Source: Bdellovibrionales bacterium GWA1_52_35 | GTDB taxonomy: Bacteria > Bdellovibrionota > UBA1018 | DNA length: 64,000 nucleotides | NCBI GenBank assembly: GCA_001769805.1 | Contig: MEPO01000028.1 | Span: 26,035-90,034 of the forward strand | Reading direction: 5' to 3' | Part shown: piece after piece, positions 1 through 9,715 of the stretch | Numbering within the stretch: position 1 is the stretch's first letter | Layout of the letters: every line of letters begins with the position of its first letter | Notes under the pieces: model-generated | Told to the model about the DNA's origin: nothing | Database searches by the model: none | The model's input: only the letters and a program-made list of their open reading frames with translations | Translations under genes and position numbers: made by a program

Positions 1-57
1 TATTTTGAAAGGGTTGCATAACTTTTGACACTTTAACCAGAGCCGGGACTGGTGTCA

Positions 58-1038
58 CTAATTTTCAAGAATATAGGACAGGGGGTCGACCGGCCAGCCC
101 CGGACGCGGACTTCATAATGAAGGTGGGGGCCGGTGGAGCGCCCGGTATTGCCCAGGAGCGCAATTTGTTCGCCGCGCCGTACCTTTTGGCCCTTGGTGA
201 CGAGCAGTTTGCTGTTATGTCCATACCAGGTTTCCACGCCATAACCGTGATCGAGGATCAGCGTTTGGCCATAGCCTGCTTTCGCGTCTGAAAAAAGCAC
301 AATACCGTCGGCAGGCGCGCGGACCATGGTACCCGGATGATTGGCAATATCGAGACCTTCATGCATCTTGATCTTGCCGCCGTAGGGCGATCGTCTGATT
401 CCGAAGCCGGAAGTAAAGTAGCCGACCGCCGGCTTGCGGGTGGGGAGGGCGGCGAGAAACGCTTTCTGATCAGCCAAAAGTTCGTAAAGGTCCTGCAGAA
501 CCTGCTCGGTCATAAGGGATTCGTGATTCAAAAGCGAAAAATGGCTGTCGAGCTGCTCGGCTTCCTTCCTGAGAATTTCCTCCTCCGGATCGCCGGTCAC
601 GAGTGCGAATTCGCCAGAGCCCCCTGCTTCGGATGAAGCCGCCGCAGGTGCCGGTACTGTCAAGCCGATGTTGGTGGCTGCATCGGGAATTTTCTCATTC
701 AATGTCTGCAAGAGGGTCCCGCGGTCCTCGATGTTCGTTATGACCTTGAGGCGAGTGGCGAAAGTCTTGACCCGTTCCATCGTGCTTTCAATGGTAGTCA
801 TTTTGTTTTTAAAGACTTGGACCTGCTGGCGTAGTCGGCGGTTTTCAAGCTTGAGCTGTTTGTTTTCACCGATCTGGCTCATGACGAACCAGTAATCAAA
901 GAGCATGATAATGCCGACCAGGGTGATCAGCGAGAGCGCGATCGCGGCACCCTTCAGGATCCAACCCGGAACGACGATCTTGCGAACCTGGGAGGTCTTT
1001 TCCGGAACGATCAGGAGGGTGTAAAATCTATTGGCCAT
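58..1038 (-). CDS. M23 (LytM-like) peptidoglycan endopeptidase, membrane anchored
   Basis: A 326-residue protein with a short cytosolic head, one membrane segment at about residues 27-52, a coiled coil at about 53-100 and a C-terminal M23 domain at about 205-320. The zinc ligands of an active lysostaphin-type peptidase are present: the HEGLD motif (H226, D230) and the HLHYE motif (H307). Family knowledge says such enzymes cut peptide cross-links in murein. The layout of anchor, coiled coil and catalytic domain suggests a periplasmic enzyme held at the inner membrane. Its ATG lies 2 nt after the stop of the PP2C phosphatase gene upstream, so the two are one operon. An AAGG element precedes the start. 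Only 57 bases lie downstream in the window and no terminator is seen there. Confidence 0.93.
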   Translation of the reverse strand: MANRFYTLLIVPEKTSQVRKIVVPGWILKGAAIALSLITLVGIIMLFDYWFVMSQIGENKQLKLENRRLRQQVQVFKNKMTTIESTMERVKTFATRLKVITNIEDRGTLLQTLNEKIPDAATNIGLTVPAPAAASSEAGGSGEFALVTGDPEEEILRKEAEQLDSHFSLLNHESLMTEQVLQDLYELLADQKAFLAALPTRKPAVGYFTSGFGIRRSPYGGKIKMHEGLDIANHPGTMVRAPADGIVLFSDAKAGYGQTLILDHGYGVETWYGHNSKLLVTKGQKVRRGEQIALLGNTGRSTGPHLHYEVRVRGWPVDPLSYILEN

Positions 1039-1040
1039 AT

Positions 1041-1778
1041 TCAGCTTACCTTGACGATGACGGCTGTAACATTATCATCGCCGCCATTTTCATTCGCGCG
1101 ACGAATGAGCTCCTCGACAGCCTGCTTCGGATCATTATCCTCTATGGCGCTTTTATGCACAATTTGTAAAATCACCTCGTCGGTTACCAGTCCCGAAAGC
1201 CCGTCCGAACACAGAAGCAGGGCGTCGCCAGGTTTGACTTCCAATTCGTAGACTTCAACATCAATTGCCGGCTCAAATCCTACCGAGCGGGTAATCACGT
1301 TCTTCATGCGATCAAATTTGGCCTGTTCACGGGTGATCAGGCCGGCACGGATTTTTTCTTGAACCAGAGAATGGTCCCGGGTCGCCTGCCAGAGCGAATT
1401 GTTTACAATGTAATAGCAGCGGCTATCACCGACATGTCCGATCGTCAGCATGTTGTTCTGGAACAGAAGAGCAGTGGTGGTTGTTCCCATGCCCTCCAGT
1501 TCGGCATCTTCCGCGGCTTTTTTGAAAATAGTCGTATTTGCCGTGCGAATGGCTTCGACAATGACTGCCCGTGGGTTCCAGGTTTCCATCCGCAGTGCCT
1601 CGGCCACAACTTCAGGAACAACTTGTGCGACAATCGCGCTGGCGGTTTCACCGCCGCGATGTCCGCCCATGCCATCAGCAACGAGGAATAAACCGAGTTC
1701 AGGTACAACACTGAAGTTGTCCTGATTCTTGGAGCGCCTCTGACCAATATTTGTCGCGGACCCGATATTAAATTGCAT
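1041..1778 (-). CDS. PP2C-family serine/threonine protein phosphatase
   Basis: A compact 245-residue PP2C (PPM) phosphatase with no extra domain. Metal-binding motifs are intact: D20 in the NQDNF motif, D35 in VADGMGGH, GHVGDSR at 114-120, D192 in CSDGLSG and GGDDN at 232-236. It should reverse Ser/Thr phosphorylation in the cytosol. It heads a two-gene operon with the M23 peptidase (gap 2 nt). No partner Ser/Thr kinase of the Hanks type is in the window. The serine kinase PrkA is divergently encoded just upstream, which makes a functional link possible but unproven. An AGGAG lies about 15 nt before the ATG, farther than ideal. Confidence 0.95.
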   Translation of the reverse strand: MQFNIGSATNIGQRRSKNQDNFSVVPELGLFLVADGMGGHRGGETASAIVAQVVPEVVAEALRMETWNPRAVIVEAIRTANTTIFKKAAEDAELEGMGTTTTALLFQNNMLTIGHVGDSRCYYIVNNSLWQATRDHSLVQEKIRAGLITREQAKFDRMKNVITRSVGFEPAIDVEVYELEVKPGDALLLCSDGLSGLVTDEVILQIVHKSAIEDNDPKQAVEELIRRANENGGDDNVTAVIVKVS

Positions 1779-1924
1779 GCGATTTTAAACGTTCTCCTAG
1801 ATAATGAGTCAAGTTTACGAAAAGTTCCATCATATTAAGCCCGAGCGATTGCTTCGTCTGACCGGTACACTCGGTTATCCAATTTGGTTGAGCCGGACGA
1901 GTGTAGAACTTTACGACAGGGTTC

Positions 1925-1960
1925 TCGACACAGGGTTCTAGCTCTGGGTACAATGAAAGG
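1925..1960 (+). promoter_or_regulatory. sigma70-like promoter of the prkA operon
   Basis: TCGACA (1925-1930) and TACAAT (1949-1954) are each one or two mismatches from the sigma70 consensus and are separated by 18 bp. The predicted start of transcription is near 1961, giving a leader of about 63 nt to prkA. Confidence 0.6.
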
Positions 1961-1965
1961 AACAG

Positions 1966-1982
1966 AGCGTCTCGGAGACGCT
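1966..1982. promoter_or_regulatory. 17-bp palindrome just downstream of the prkA promoter
   Basis: AGCGTCTC-G-GAGACGCT is a perfect inverted repeat with 8-bp arms. It begins about 5 bp after the predicted transcription start, so it could be a repressor operator or a 5' mRNA hairpin. The loop of one base makes a DNA-protein site more likely than a hairpin. No T-run follows, so it is not a terminator. Confidence 0.5.
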
Positions 1983-2023
1983 TTACTCCAGGATAGTCTC
2001 AAGAAAGTCTAAGGAAGGCGGGC

Positions 2024-4102
2024 ATGATGGGCACAGTAGGTTCGGGCGATTGGCTGAAAATTCTTGAAAATAACAATGCAGCACGGGATTTTAGAAGTTT
2101 TCATTGGGAAGGATCGCTCATCGATTATCTCGATCTCGTTAAAAAGAACCCGGCGCTCAGTCGCAACGCTTTTCAGCGCATGTACGACATGGTTCTGACC
2201 TGGGGCACGGCCTCTTACGTTGAATACAAGAAAAACATCATTCGTTACAAATTTTTCGATGACCCCATTGATCACGGTCAGGACGCTGTCTTCGGACTCG
2301 ATGTTCCGCTGATGAAGCTCGTGCATTTTTTCAAATCCGCAGCTTACGGCTATGGCACCGAAAAACGCGTTCTGCTTCTGCACGGACCCGTCGGATCGGC
2401 CAAATCGACGATCGCCAGACTGCTGAAGAAGGGAATCGAACGCTATTCCCGTACCGATGAAGGTGCCCTTTACACTTTCAAATGGGTCGATACGAGCGGA
2501 GACAAGATTTTGGGCAATGCGACTGAGATGCCCTGTCCGATGCACGAAGAGCCGCTCAAGATTTTCCCGGAAGAATTCCGGGTCAAGCTCCTGGAAGAGC
2601 TGAATAAGGGAAATAAAACACCTTATAAAGTCGCCATCCAGGGCGATCTCTGTCCGGCCTGCCGTTTTGTGCAACGTGAATTCATGAAACGCTACAATGG
2701 TGATTTCAATAAAGTCATGGAACACGTGAAGGTCACCCGGATGATCCTTGCCGAAAAGGATCGCATGGGTATCGGCACGTTTCAGCCCAAAGATGAGAAA
2801 AACCAGGATTCCACCGAACTCACTGGCGACATCAATTACCGAAAGATCGCGGAATACGGCTCGGATTCTGATCCTCGGGCCTTCAATTTCGACGGCGAAT
2901 TCAATATCGCGAATCGCGGTATCGTGGAGTTTATCGAAGTGCTCAAGCTGGATGTGGCATTTCTTTATGACTTGCTTGGCGCCTCCCAGGAGCACAAGAT
3001 AAAGCCGAAAAAATTCCCCCAGACGGATATCGATGAAGTCATCATTGGTCACACGAATGAACCGGAATTCAAAAAGCTCCAGAACAACGAATTCATGGAA
3101 GCTCTTCGTGACCGTACCGTGAAAATCGATATTCCGTACATCACCAAGCTCAAGCAGGAAATCAAGATCTACGAGAAGGATTTCAACGCGAACAAGATTA
3201 AAGGCAAGCACATTGCACCCCATACGATCGCGGTGGCGGCGATGTGGGCGATTCTGACCCGTCTGGAACAGCCGAAGAAAGCGAATCTCTCACTGATCCA
3301 GAAACTGAAGCTTTATGATGGCAAGACTCTGACCGGTTACACCGAAGACAACGTGAAGGAGCTTCGCAAGGAAGCGATTCGCGAAGGCCTCGATGGTATC
3401 AGTCCACGTTACGTGCAGGACAAGATTTCCAATTCCCTGGTGAATGACAAAGCCGGGGAAGTGGGCTGCGTGAACCCCTTCATGGTGATGAACGAGCTGG
3501 ATGGCGGTCTCAAACATCATGCGCTGATCGGGAGTGATGAGAAGCGGCGGGAGTATAAAGAACTGCTCGCGACCGTGAAGCAGGAATACGAGGACATCGT
3601 CAAAAACGAAGTACAGCGCGCCATTTCCGCCGATGAAGACGCAATCTCCAAACTCTGCGCCAATTACGTTGATAATATCAAAGCCTATACCCAGCGGGAG
3701 AAGGTTCGTAACAAGTACACGGGTCAGGACGAAGAGCCGGACGAAAGACTCATGCGCTCGATCGAGGAGAAAATCGATATTCCGGAGAGCCGGAAGGACG
3801 ATTTCCGCCGCGAGATCATGAATTACATCGGGGCGCTCGCGATCGAAGGACGCACGTTTGATTACAAAACAAACGAACGCCTGCACAAGGCGCTCGAATT
3901 GAAGCTCTTTGAGGACCAGAAGGACACGATCAAGCTGACGTCGCTGGTTTCGAACGTCGTGGATAAGTCCACGCAGGAGAAAATCGATATCGTGAAGACC
4001 CGGCTGATCCAGAACTTCGGCTATTGCGAAATCTGTTCGACCGATGTGCTGAACTTCGTGGCAAGTATCTTCGCGCGCGGAGATGTGAAGAAGCAGCGCT
4101 AA
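2024..4102 (+). CDS. prkA: PrkA-type serine protein kinase (AAA+ fold)
   Basis: A 692-residue member of the PrkA family. The N-terminal AAA-like domain has a Walker A motif GPVGSAKS at 121-128, and the sequence continues through the long helical region to the family C-terminal domain without a break. A Cys-rich patch (CPMHEEPL, then CPAC) typical of the family follows. PrkA is linked in other bacteria to stress and stationary-phase responses, with kinase and ATP-dependent protease activities reported. Here it is followed by the YeaH/YhbH protein and SpoVR, the conserved partner order. AAGGAAGG precedes a tandem ATG ATG; either could start. Confidence 0.96.
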   Translation: MMGTVGSGDWLKILENNNAARDFRSFHWEGSLIDYLDLVKKNPALSRNAFQRMYDMVLTWGTASYVEYKKNIIRYKFFDDPIDHGQDAVFGLDVPLMKLVHFFKSAAYGYGTEKRVLLLHGPVGSAKSTIARLLKKGIERYSRTDEGALYTFKWVDTSGDKILGNATEMPCPMHEEPLKIFPEEFRVKLLEELNKGNKTPYKVAIQGDLCPACRFVQREFMKRYNGDFNKVMEHVKVTRMILAEKDRMGIGTFQPKDEKNQDSTELTGDINYRKIAEYGSDSDPRAFNFDGEFNIANRGIVEFIEVLKLDVAFLYDLLGASQEHKIKPKKFPQTDIDEVIIGHTNEPEFKKLQNNEFMEALRDRTVKIDIPYITKLKQEIKIYEKDFNANKIKGKHIAPHTIAVAAMWAILTRLEQPKKANLSLIQKLKLYDGKTLTGYTEDNVKELRKEAIREGLDGISPRYVQDKISNSLVNDKAGEVGCVNPFMVMNELDGGLKHHALIGSDEKRREYKELLATVKQEYEDIVKNEVQRAISADEDAISKLCANYVDNIKAYTQREKVRNKYTGQDEEPDERLMRSIEEKIDIPESRKDDFRREIMNYIGALAIEGRTFDYKTNERLHKALELKLFEDQKDTIKLTSLVSNVVDKSTQEKIDIVKTRLIQNFGYCEICSTDVLNFVASIFARGDVKKQR

Positions 4103-4122
4103 GGTAAAGAGGGTCCCTTGAG

Positions 4123-5232
4123 ATGATCTATAATATTAAGCGCGATCATTCCCGGTTCCGTCAGATCGTCAAAGGGAAGATCAAGCATGATCTCAAGAAG
4201 TATGTCACCCACGGCGAGATGATCGGCCGCAAGGGCAAGGACACGGTCACGATCCCCATTCCCCAGATTGAAATCCCGCGATTTCGCTTCGGTGAAAAAG
4301 AGCAAGGCGGGGTTGGCCAGGGGGAGGGTGAACCCGGGGATCCGGTGGGCCAGGGTGATCCGAAAGATGGGCAGGGGGAGGCCGGCAATCAAGGCGGCGA
4401 ACACATGCTCGAGGTGGATCTCACGCTGCAGGAATTGGCGGAAATCCTCGGCGAGGAGCTCGCGCTTCCCAAAATCGAACCCCGCGGCCATAAGACAATG
4501 AAGTCCAAGACGGAAAAATATACGGGCATAGCGATGCAGGGCCCTGATTCTCTCCGCCACTTCAAACGGACCTTCAAGGAAACCCTGAAAAGGCAGATCA
4601 GCGCGGGAACCTATGATCCGAATGAGCCGTTCATTGTCCCGATTCGCCGTGACATGCGCTTCCGCTCCTGGAAAAGCGTTACGCGTACCGAGAACAGCGC
4701 TGTCATTATTTACATGATGGACGTGTCCGGTTCCATGGGAGACGAGCAGAAGGAAATTGTCCGGACGGAGGCCTTCTGGATCGATACCTGGTTGCGGTCC
4801 CAGTACAAAGGGATTGAGACCCGCTACATCATTCATGATGCGACGGCGCGCGAAGTGGATGAGGAGACCTTTTTCAAAACCAAGGAATCGGGCGGTACTC
4901 TCATCAGCTCCGCTTACAAGTTATGCGAAAAGATCATTCATGACGAATATCCCCCGTCTGAGTGGAATATTTATCCTTTTCATTTTTCTGATGGCGACAA
5001 TTGGTCGGGAGAAGACACCAAGGTCTGCCTGGACCTTCTGGACAATTCGCTGCTGAAAATGAGCAATGTCTTCTGTTATGGCCAGGTCGAATCCCGGTAT
5101 GGCTCGGGACAATTTTTCAAGGACCTGAAAGAGCATTATGGCGAAGAGCACGACACGGTGATCACGTCGAAGATCGAGAACAAGGAAGGTATTCTGCAGT
5201 CCATCAAGGACTTCCTCGGGAAGGGCAAGTAG
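4123..5232 (+). CDS. YeaH/YhbH (DUF444, UPF0229) family protein with VWA-like domain
   Basis: A 369-residue protein. The basic N-terminal part is followed by a Gly/Gln/Asp-rich linker at about 58-94, then a von Willebrand A-like domain with a MIDAS motif DVSGS (D200, S202, S204). Homologues sit between prkA and spoVR in many proteobacteria and in spore formers; the biochemical role is unknown, though the metal-binding fold suggests a scaffold or adaptor for the kinase. It starts 20 nt after prkA and ends 4 nt before spoVR, so the three are one operon. Confidence 0.95.
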   Translation: MIYNIKRDHSRFRQIVKGKIKHDLKKYVTHGEMIGRKGKDTVTIPIPQIEIPRFRFGEKEQGGVGQGEGEPGDPVGQGDPKDGQGEAGNQGGEHMLEVDLTLQELAEILGEELALPKIEPRGHKTMKSKTEKYTGIAMQGPDSLRHFKRTFKETLKRQISAGTYDPNEPFIVPIRRDMRFRSWKSVTRTENSAVIIYMMDVSGSMGDEQKEIVRTEAFWIDTWLRSQYKGIETRYIIHDATAREVDEETFFKTKESGGTLISSAYKLCEKIIHDEYPPSEWNIYPFHFSDGDNWSGEDTKVCLDLLDNSLLKMSNVFCYGQVESRYGSGQFFKDLKEHYGEEHDTVITSKIENKEGILQSIKDFLGKGK

Positions 5233-5236
5233 CGCG

Positions 5237-6727
5237 ATGTCTAACGACTTCATGAGCAGCGATCTTACACCTGAGCTGGCCCGACATCGGGACCAGATTC
5301 GTAAATATGCCGAAGATTACGGCCTCGATTTTTTCGAAACTGTTTTTGAAATGGTCGATTACGAGCAGATCAATTCACTTGCCGCCCTGGGGGGGTTCCC
5401 GGTTCGTTATCCTCATTGGCGCTTTGGCATGGAGTACGACCAGCTTTCCAAGGGGTATGCCTGGGGTCTTCAGAAGATTTACGAAATGGTGATCAACACG
5501 GATCCGTCCTACGCCTACCTGATGAAATCCAACAGCGTGGCGGACCAGAAGATCGTGATGGCACACGTTTACGGCCATGTGGATTTTTTCAAAAATAATT
5601 ACTGGTTTTCGAAAACCAATCGCAAAATGCTCGATGCAATGGCCAACCACGCGGTTCGGATCCGGGCCCATATGGATCGCTATGGTCAGGACACTGTGGA
5701 ATCGTTTATCGACAAGTGCCTCAGTATTGAAGGCCTGATCGATCCGTTTCAGTCGTATGTTGGGGTCAAAAGACCGACGGAAGAAAGAGAAGTGGACCGG
5801 GAGCCCGGCAAGATCAAGACTGACCGGCAGTACATGGACAAGTTCATCAATCCGCCGGAGTTTCTCGAGGAACAGCGTAACCGGATGCGGGAAGAGGCCA
5901 AAAAAGCCAAACGCAATCCCGCCACTCCGATGAAAGATGTTCTCGCGTTCCTCCTGGAAAACGCGCCGCTCGCGGACTGGGAGCACGATGTTCTCGGTAT
6001 GATTCGAGATGAGGCCTATTATTTTTCGCCCCAGGGTCAAACCAAGATCATGAATGAAGGCTGGGCTTCGTACTGGCATTCCAAGATCATGACGCAAAAA
6101 GCGCTCAAAGATTCCGAGATCGTGGATTTCGCCGATCACCACGCGGGCGTGATGGCCATGGCTCCCGGGCAGATCAACCCGTATAAAATAGGCCTGGAGC
6201 TGTTTCGGGACATCGAAGACCGCTGGAATCGCGGCAAATTCGGCAAAGACTACGACGATTGCGATGACATGGTTCTCAAAGCCCGTTGGGACAAGAAGCT
6301 CGATCTCGGCAGGAGTAAAATATTTGAAGTCAGACGGGTCTGTAATGACATCACCTTCATTGATGAGTACCTCACCGAGGAATTTGTCGAACGGCTGAAG
6401 ATGTACACTTATGCTTTCAATCGCCGGACCAATCAATATGAAATCGTGGACCGGGACTGGACGAAAGTCCGGGAGAAGCTGCTTTTCCAGCTGACGAATC
6501 GCGGACAGCCATTCATCTATGTCACCGATGGAAATTTCCAAAACAAAGGTGAGCTGCTGCTCTCGCACAAACACCAGGGACTGGATCTTGATGTCCGCTG
6601 GTCACGTGAAACCATGACGAGTCTTGCGGCAATCTGGGGTCGGCCGGTAAACGTCGAAACCGAATATGATGGTCAGAAGAAGCTTCTGACCTATGCGGAT
6701 GGCGAGTTCACCGAAAAGTTTCTTTAA
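5237..6727 (+). CDS. spoVR: SpoVR family protein
   Basis: A 496-residue full-length SpoVR-like protein. In Bacillus the family affects spore cortex. In Gram-negatives, as E. coli YcgB, it belongs to the PrkA-YeaH stress module, and the molecular function is not established. There is no signal peptide or membrane segment. The start follows the YeaH-like gene by 4 nt with GAAGGG upstream; a second ATG five codons in is possible. The stop overlaps the convergent fhs stop by 3 nt, so no separate terminator exists between them. Confidence 0.95.
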   Translation: MSNDFMSSDLTPELARHRDQIRKYAEDYGLDFFETVFEMVDYEQINSLAALGGFPVRYPHWRFGMEYDQLSKGYAWGLQKIYEMVINTDPSYAYLMKSNSVADQKIVMAHVYGHVDFFKNNYWFSKTNRKMLDAMANHAVRIRAHMDRYGQDTVESFIDKCLSIEGLIDPFQSYVGVKRPTEEREVDREPGKIKTDRQYMDKFINPPEFLEEQRNRMREEAKKAKRNPATPMKDVLAFLLENAPLADWEHDVLGMIRDEAYYFSPQGQTKIMNEGWASYWHSKIMTQKALKDSEIVDFADHHAGVMAMAPGQINPYKIGLELFRDIEDRWNRGKFGKDYDDCDDMVLKARWDKKLDLGRSKIFEVRRVCNDITFIDEYLTEEFVERLKMYTYAFNRRTNQYEIVDRDWTKVREKLLFQLTNRGQPFIYVTDGNFQNKGELLLSHKHQGLDLDVRWSRETMTSLAAIWGRPVNVETEYDGQKKLLTYADGEFTEKFL

Positions 6728-8460
6728 AACAAGCCGCTGATCGTGCCGTTTTCATCGACATCAATCGAGCGATAAGCCGGATCTCCGCCGAGCCCCGGCA
6801 TCGTACGCATGTCGCCAAGCAGGGGGTACAGGAACCCCGCACCCAGGCTGGCCCGGATGTCCCGGACGGTCACCTTAAAACCACGGGGTCTGCCCTTGAG
6901 GTCGGGGTCCGCGCTCAACGAGAGATGGGTCTTGGCCATGCAGATGGGCAATTTGCCATACCCGAGTTCCGTGAATTTCTTGATCTTGGTTTCGGCTTCC
7001 GGAAGGTAATTGACTCCAGCCGCTCCGTAGATTTCTGTCGCGATTGTCTCGATCTTCTGCTTGATCGAATAATCGTCAGGATAGAGAAAATTGAAATTCG
7101 AAGGCTGCGCGCAGGCTTTGACGACTTCCTGGGCGGCTTCCACTGAGCCCGCTCCACCATGCATCCAGCACTCGATCGGTACGGAGGCGCTGGCGCCGGC
7201 GCTCTCGGCTCGCTTCTGGATCATTTTGATCTCGTCATCATGATCGAAAACGAAACGATTGATCGTGTTGACTACGGGGATTCCGTACTTGCGCATATTC
7301 TCGATGTGCTTGTCGAGATTTTCTAGGCCCTTCTCGAGATACTCGTCATGGCGGCCCTTGAGAACCTCAGAAAGTTTTTTGGCATTCAGGCCTTTGATCA
7401 TCGCCGCGGGCATGCCGTGCATCTTCAGCGCGCGAACCGTGCAGGTAATCACGACGCAATTGGGTTTGAAGCCACCCACCCGGCACGTGATGTCCATGAA
7501 TTTCTCGGCACCCATGTCCGAGGCAAAACCGGATTCCGTGACAACGTAATCTCCGAGCTTGAGAGCTACGCGATCCGCAATCACGGAGTTATTGCCATGA
7601 GCGATATTGGCAAACGGTCCGGCATGAATGAAGGCAGGATTGCCTTCCAGCGATTGAATCAGGTTGGGCTTGATGGCGTCCTTCAGGAGGGCTGTCATTG
7701 CACCAGCGACCTTTAGATCTTCAGCTGTGACCGGCTGTCCGTCATAATTGTATCCGAGCAGGATTCTGCCGATTCTCTGCCGGAGATCCTTCAGATCACT
7801 GGCAAGTGCGAGAATGGCCATGAGTTCGGAAGCGACGGCAATATCAAAACCGGTTTCGCGCGGAACACCGTTCTCCTTGCCGCCTAGTCCTACAACAATC
7901 TGCCGCAGACACCGATCATTCATATCGACCACCCGTCGCCACTGAACGCTGAGCGGATTGATATTCAGGGGGTTCTTCAAAAGGATCGAGGTGTCGATGG
8001 CAGCGGCACAGAGGTTATGAGCAATGGAAATCGCGTGAATGTCGCCGGTGAAGTGAAGGTTCAGGTCTTCCATCGGAACAACCTGGGAATAACCTCCGCC
8101 AGCCGCGCCGCCTTTGATTCCGAAGACCGGACCCAGACTGGGTTCACGCAGGCAAAGCATCGAACGCTTCCCGATGTGATTCAGCCCTTCGTTGAGGCCG
8201 ATGGAGGTGACGGTCTTGCCTTCTCCAAGCGGGGTAGGAGTGCAGGCAGTCACATCGATCAATTTTCCATCGGGATGATTCTGAAGACGCGCAAGTACCT
8301 TGCGATAATCAATCTTGGCTTTGTAATTGCCGTAGTACTCAATCTCCTCTTCCTTGAGACCCGCTTTTTCAGCAATCTGCCGGATATGGGTCATCTTGTG
8401 GGATTGAGCGATTTCGATATCAGATGGGACGTTCTTGGGCGCCAGCTTTGACATACTCAC
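6724..8460 (-). CDS. fhs: formate-tetrahydrofolate ligase
   Basis: A 578-residue protein that joins formate to tetrahydrofolate with ATP, giving 10-formyl-THF for purine synthesis and one-carbon flow. The P-loop CTPTPLGEGKT lies at 73-83, followed by the conserved REPSLGPVFGIKGGAAGGG-type segment. The length is about 20 residues above the common 556-560 because of a slightly longer N-terminus. The GAGGTG motif 3 nt before the ATG supports the start. The gene stands alone, behind the terminator of the DsbA-like gene. It ends against spoVR with interlocked stop codons. Confidence 0.97.
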   Translation of the reverse strand: MSMSKLAPKNVPSDIEIAQSHKMTHIRQIAEKAGLKEEEIEYYGNYKAKIDYRKVLARLQNHPDGKLIDVTACTPTPLGEGKTVTSIGLNEGLNHIGKRSMLCLREPSLGPVFGIKGGAAGGGYSQVVPMEDLNLHFTGDIHAISIAHNLCAAAIDTSILLKNPLNINPLSVQWRRVVDMNDRCLRQIVVGLGGKENGVPRETGFDIAVASELMAILALASDLKDLRQRIGRILLGYNYDGQPVTAEDLKVAGAMTALLKDAIKPNLIQSLEGNPAFIHAGPFANIAHGNNSVIADRVALKLGDYVVTESGFASDMGAEKFMDITCRVGGFKPNCVVITCTVRALKMHGMPAAMIKGLNAKKLSEVLKGRHDEYLEKGLENLDKHIENMRKYGIPVVNTINRFVFDHDDEIKMIQKRAESAGASASVPIECWMHGGAGSVEAAQEVVKACAQPSNFNFLYPDDYSIKQKIETIATEIYGAAGVNYLPEAETKIKKFTELGYGKLPICMAKTHLSLSADPDLKGRPRGFKVTVRDIRASLGAGFLYPLLGDMRTMPGLGGDPAYRSIDVDENGTISGLF

Positions 8461-8525
8461 CTCAGAAATTGGATTGAGCCGTCAGCTTATCAACAGAGAG
8501 TGGTACTTTTGAAGTCAAAAATAAA

Positions 8526-8557
8526 AAAGGCGGGCCCGCTTGCGCGAACCCGCCTTT
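8526..8557 (-). terminator. rho-independent terminator of the DsbA-like lipoprotein gene
   Basis: On the minus strand a 9-bp stem AAAGGCGGG/CCCGCCTTT with a 14-nt loop is followed by TTTATTTTTG. It lies 21 nt after the stop of the thioredoxin-fold lipoprotein gene and separates it from fhs. Confidence 0.85.
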
Positions 8558-8578
8558 GAAGATCCAACCAACTCCAGC

Positions 8579-9661
8579 TTATTTCTTGGCTGCGAGTTCG
8601 TCGTCGATGAGCTCAGAGAAGCTTTCGATCGGTACCGCTCCGCTGATGATCTGGCCATTGACGAAGAAGGTCGGGGTGGATTTCACTCCGATCTTTTCGC
8701 CATATTCCATGTCAGCCTGAACGGCCTGGGCATATTTCTTGGCCTGCATGCATTCATTGTACTTCTTGACGTCGCCGCCGGCTTCTTTGGCGTACTTCTC
8801 GAGGTTTGCAGCATCCAGTTTGTCCTGATTCTTGAAGAGAATGTCATGGAACTTCCAGAATTTGGAAGTGCCCTGTTCGTTCAAGCAGAGAGATGCTTCA
8901 GCGGCTGGCTTGGCGTCCTTGTGCATAGGAAGAGGGAAGTGGCGGAAGGCGATCTTTACCTTGTTGCCATACTTCTTCTGGACTTCATGAACGGTTTCAG
9001 CAGCGCGAGAGCAGAAGGGACACTGGAAATCTGAGAATTCGACGATCGTAACGGCAGCTTTCTCGCTGCCGACAAACGGAGCATTGCCAGCTTCCACTGC
9101 GACCTGCATTTTGGGCTTGGAGAAATAGACTTCCACCGGATTGTTCTTGGTGAGCTTCGCAACGTGTTGCTGAATCATTTCCTGCTTCTTCATGGTTTGC
9201 AGGTAATTGACAATGCGCTCTTTGATCTGCGGATTGATCTGGCTTTCGGGAATGTGCTTTTCAGCAATGAATTTTTTCAAATCCTTGTCAGAGATCTTGA
9301 TTTCTCCACCAACAATCTTCTTGTTGATGTAGTCATCCTGGCTCATGTTGGCGGCTTTGGCTTCGGCGCCCACAAGACGGTCGACCATGAGTTTGTTGAG
9401 GCGATCCATCTTCAGCTCATATTCGCGTTTTTTAAGATCAAAGAAGTCGAGCTTGTCGTCTCCGATCAAGGCGTCTTCAGTAATCACTTCATTGCCGATC
9501 TTCGCCACCACTCCCGGCTGCGGGGCGGACTTGAAGACCAGGTTCGGCTTCGCTTTGGCCTGACGATCCGAGCAGGCGGAAACGAGCACGAATGAAAATA
9601 CTGCGATGAGGGTTGTTGCTAAAGTAAATGAGACATATTTTTTATTGGCGCGATTCTGCAC
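8579..9661 (-). CDS. lipoprotein with SurA-like N-terminal and DsbA-like thioredoxin domain
   Basis: The protein has a hydrophobic signal with lipobox VSAC (Cys at about residue 30). A helical region at about 45-170 resembles the N-terminal chaperone part of SurA/PrsA proteins. A DsbA/Thioredoxin_4 domain follows with active site CPFC and cis-Pro loop STPTFF. It should be a periplasmic, membrane-anchored disulfide oxidase or isomerase. The longest frame starts at ATG 9667, but AGGGGAG touches that codon. A GTG at 9659-9661 has ideal spacing of 6 nt and is preferred (360 residues). It is followed by its own terminator. The SurA assignment is by pattern only. Confidence 0.88.
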   Translation of the reverse strand: MQNRANKKYVSFTLATTLIAVFSFVLVSACSDRQAKAKPNLVFKSAPQPGVVAKIGNEVITEDALIGDDKLDFFDLKKREYELKMDRLNKLMVDRLVGAEAKAANMSQDDYINKKIVGGEIKISDKDLKKFIAEKHIPESQINPQIKERIVNYLQTMKKQEMIQQHVAKLTKNNPVEVYFSKPKMQVAVEAGNAPFVGSEKAAVTIVEFSDFQCPFCSRAAETVHEVQKKYGNKVKIAFRHFPLPMHKDAKPAAEASLCLNEQGTSKFWKFHDILFKNQDKLDAANLEKYAKEAGGDVKKYNECMQAKKYAQAVQADMEYGEKIGVKSTPTFFVNGQIISGAVPIESFSELIDDELAAKK

Positions 9662-9715
9662 GATCATCTCCCCTTGAAATCTACTGCGTTTTTAAATAGG
9701 TTTTAATGGTACGGC

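Noticed and set aside
1768..1953. 61-codon minus-strand frame upstream of the PP2C gene
   Set aside because: It starts with TTG, has no ribosome site or recognisable feature and overlaps the prkA promoter.
2009..3223. A 404-codon open frame antisense to prkA
   Set aside because: It mirrors the conserved PrkA kinase region and lacks motifs or its own ribosome site.
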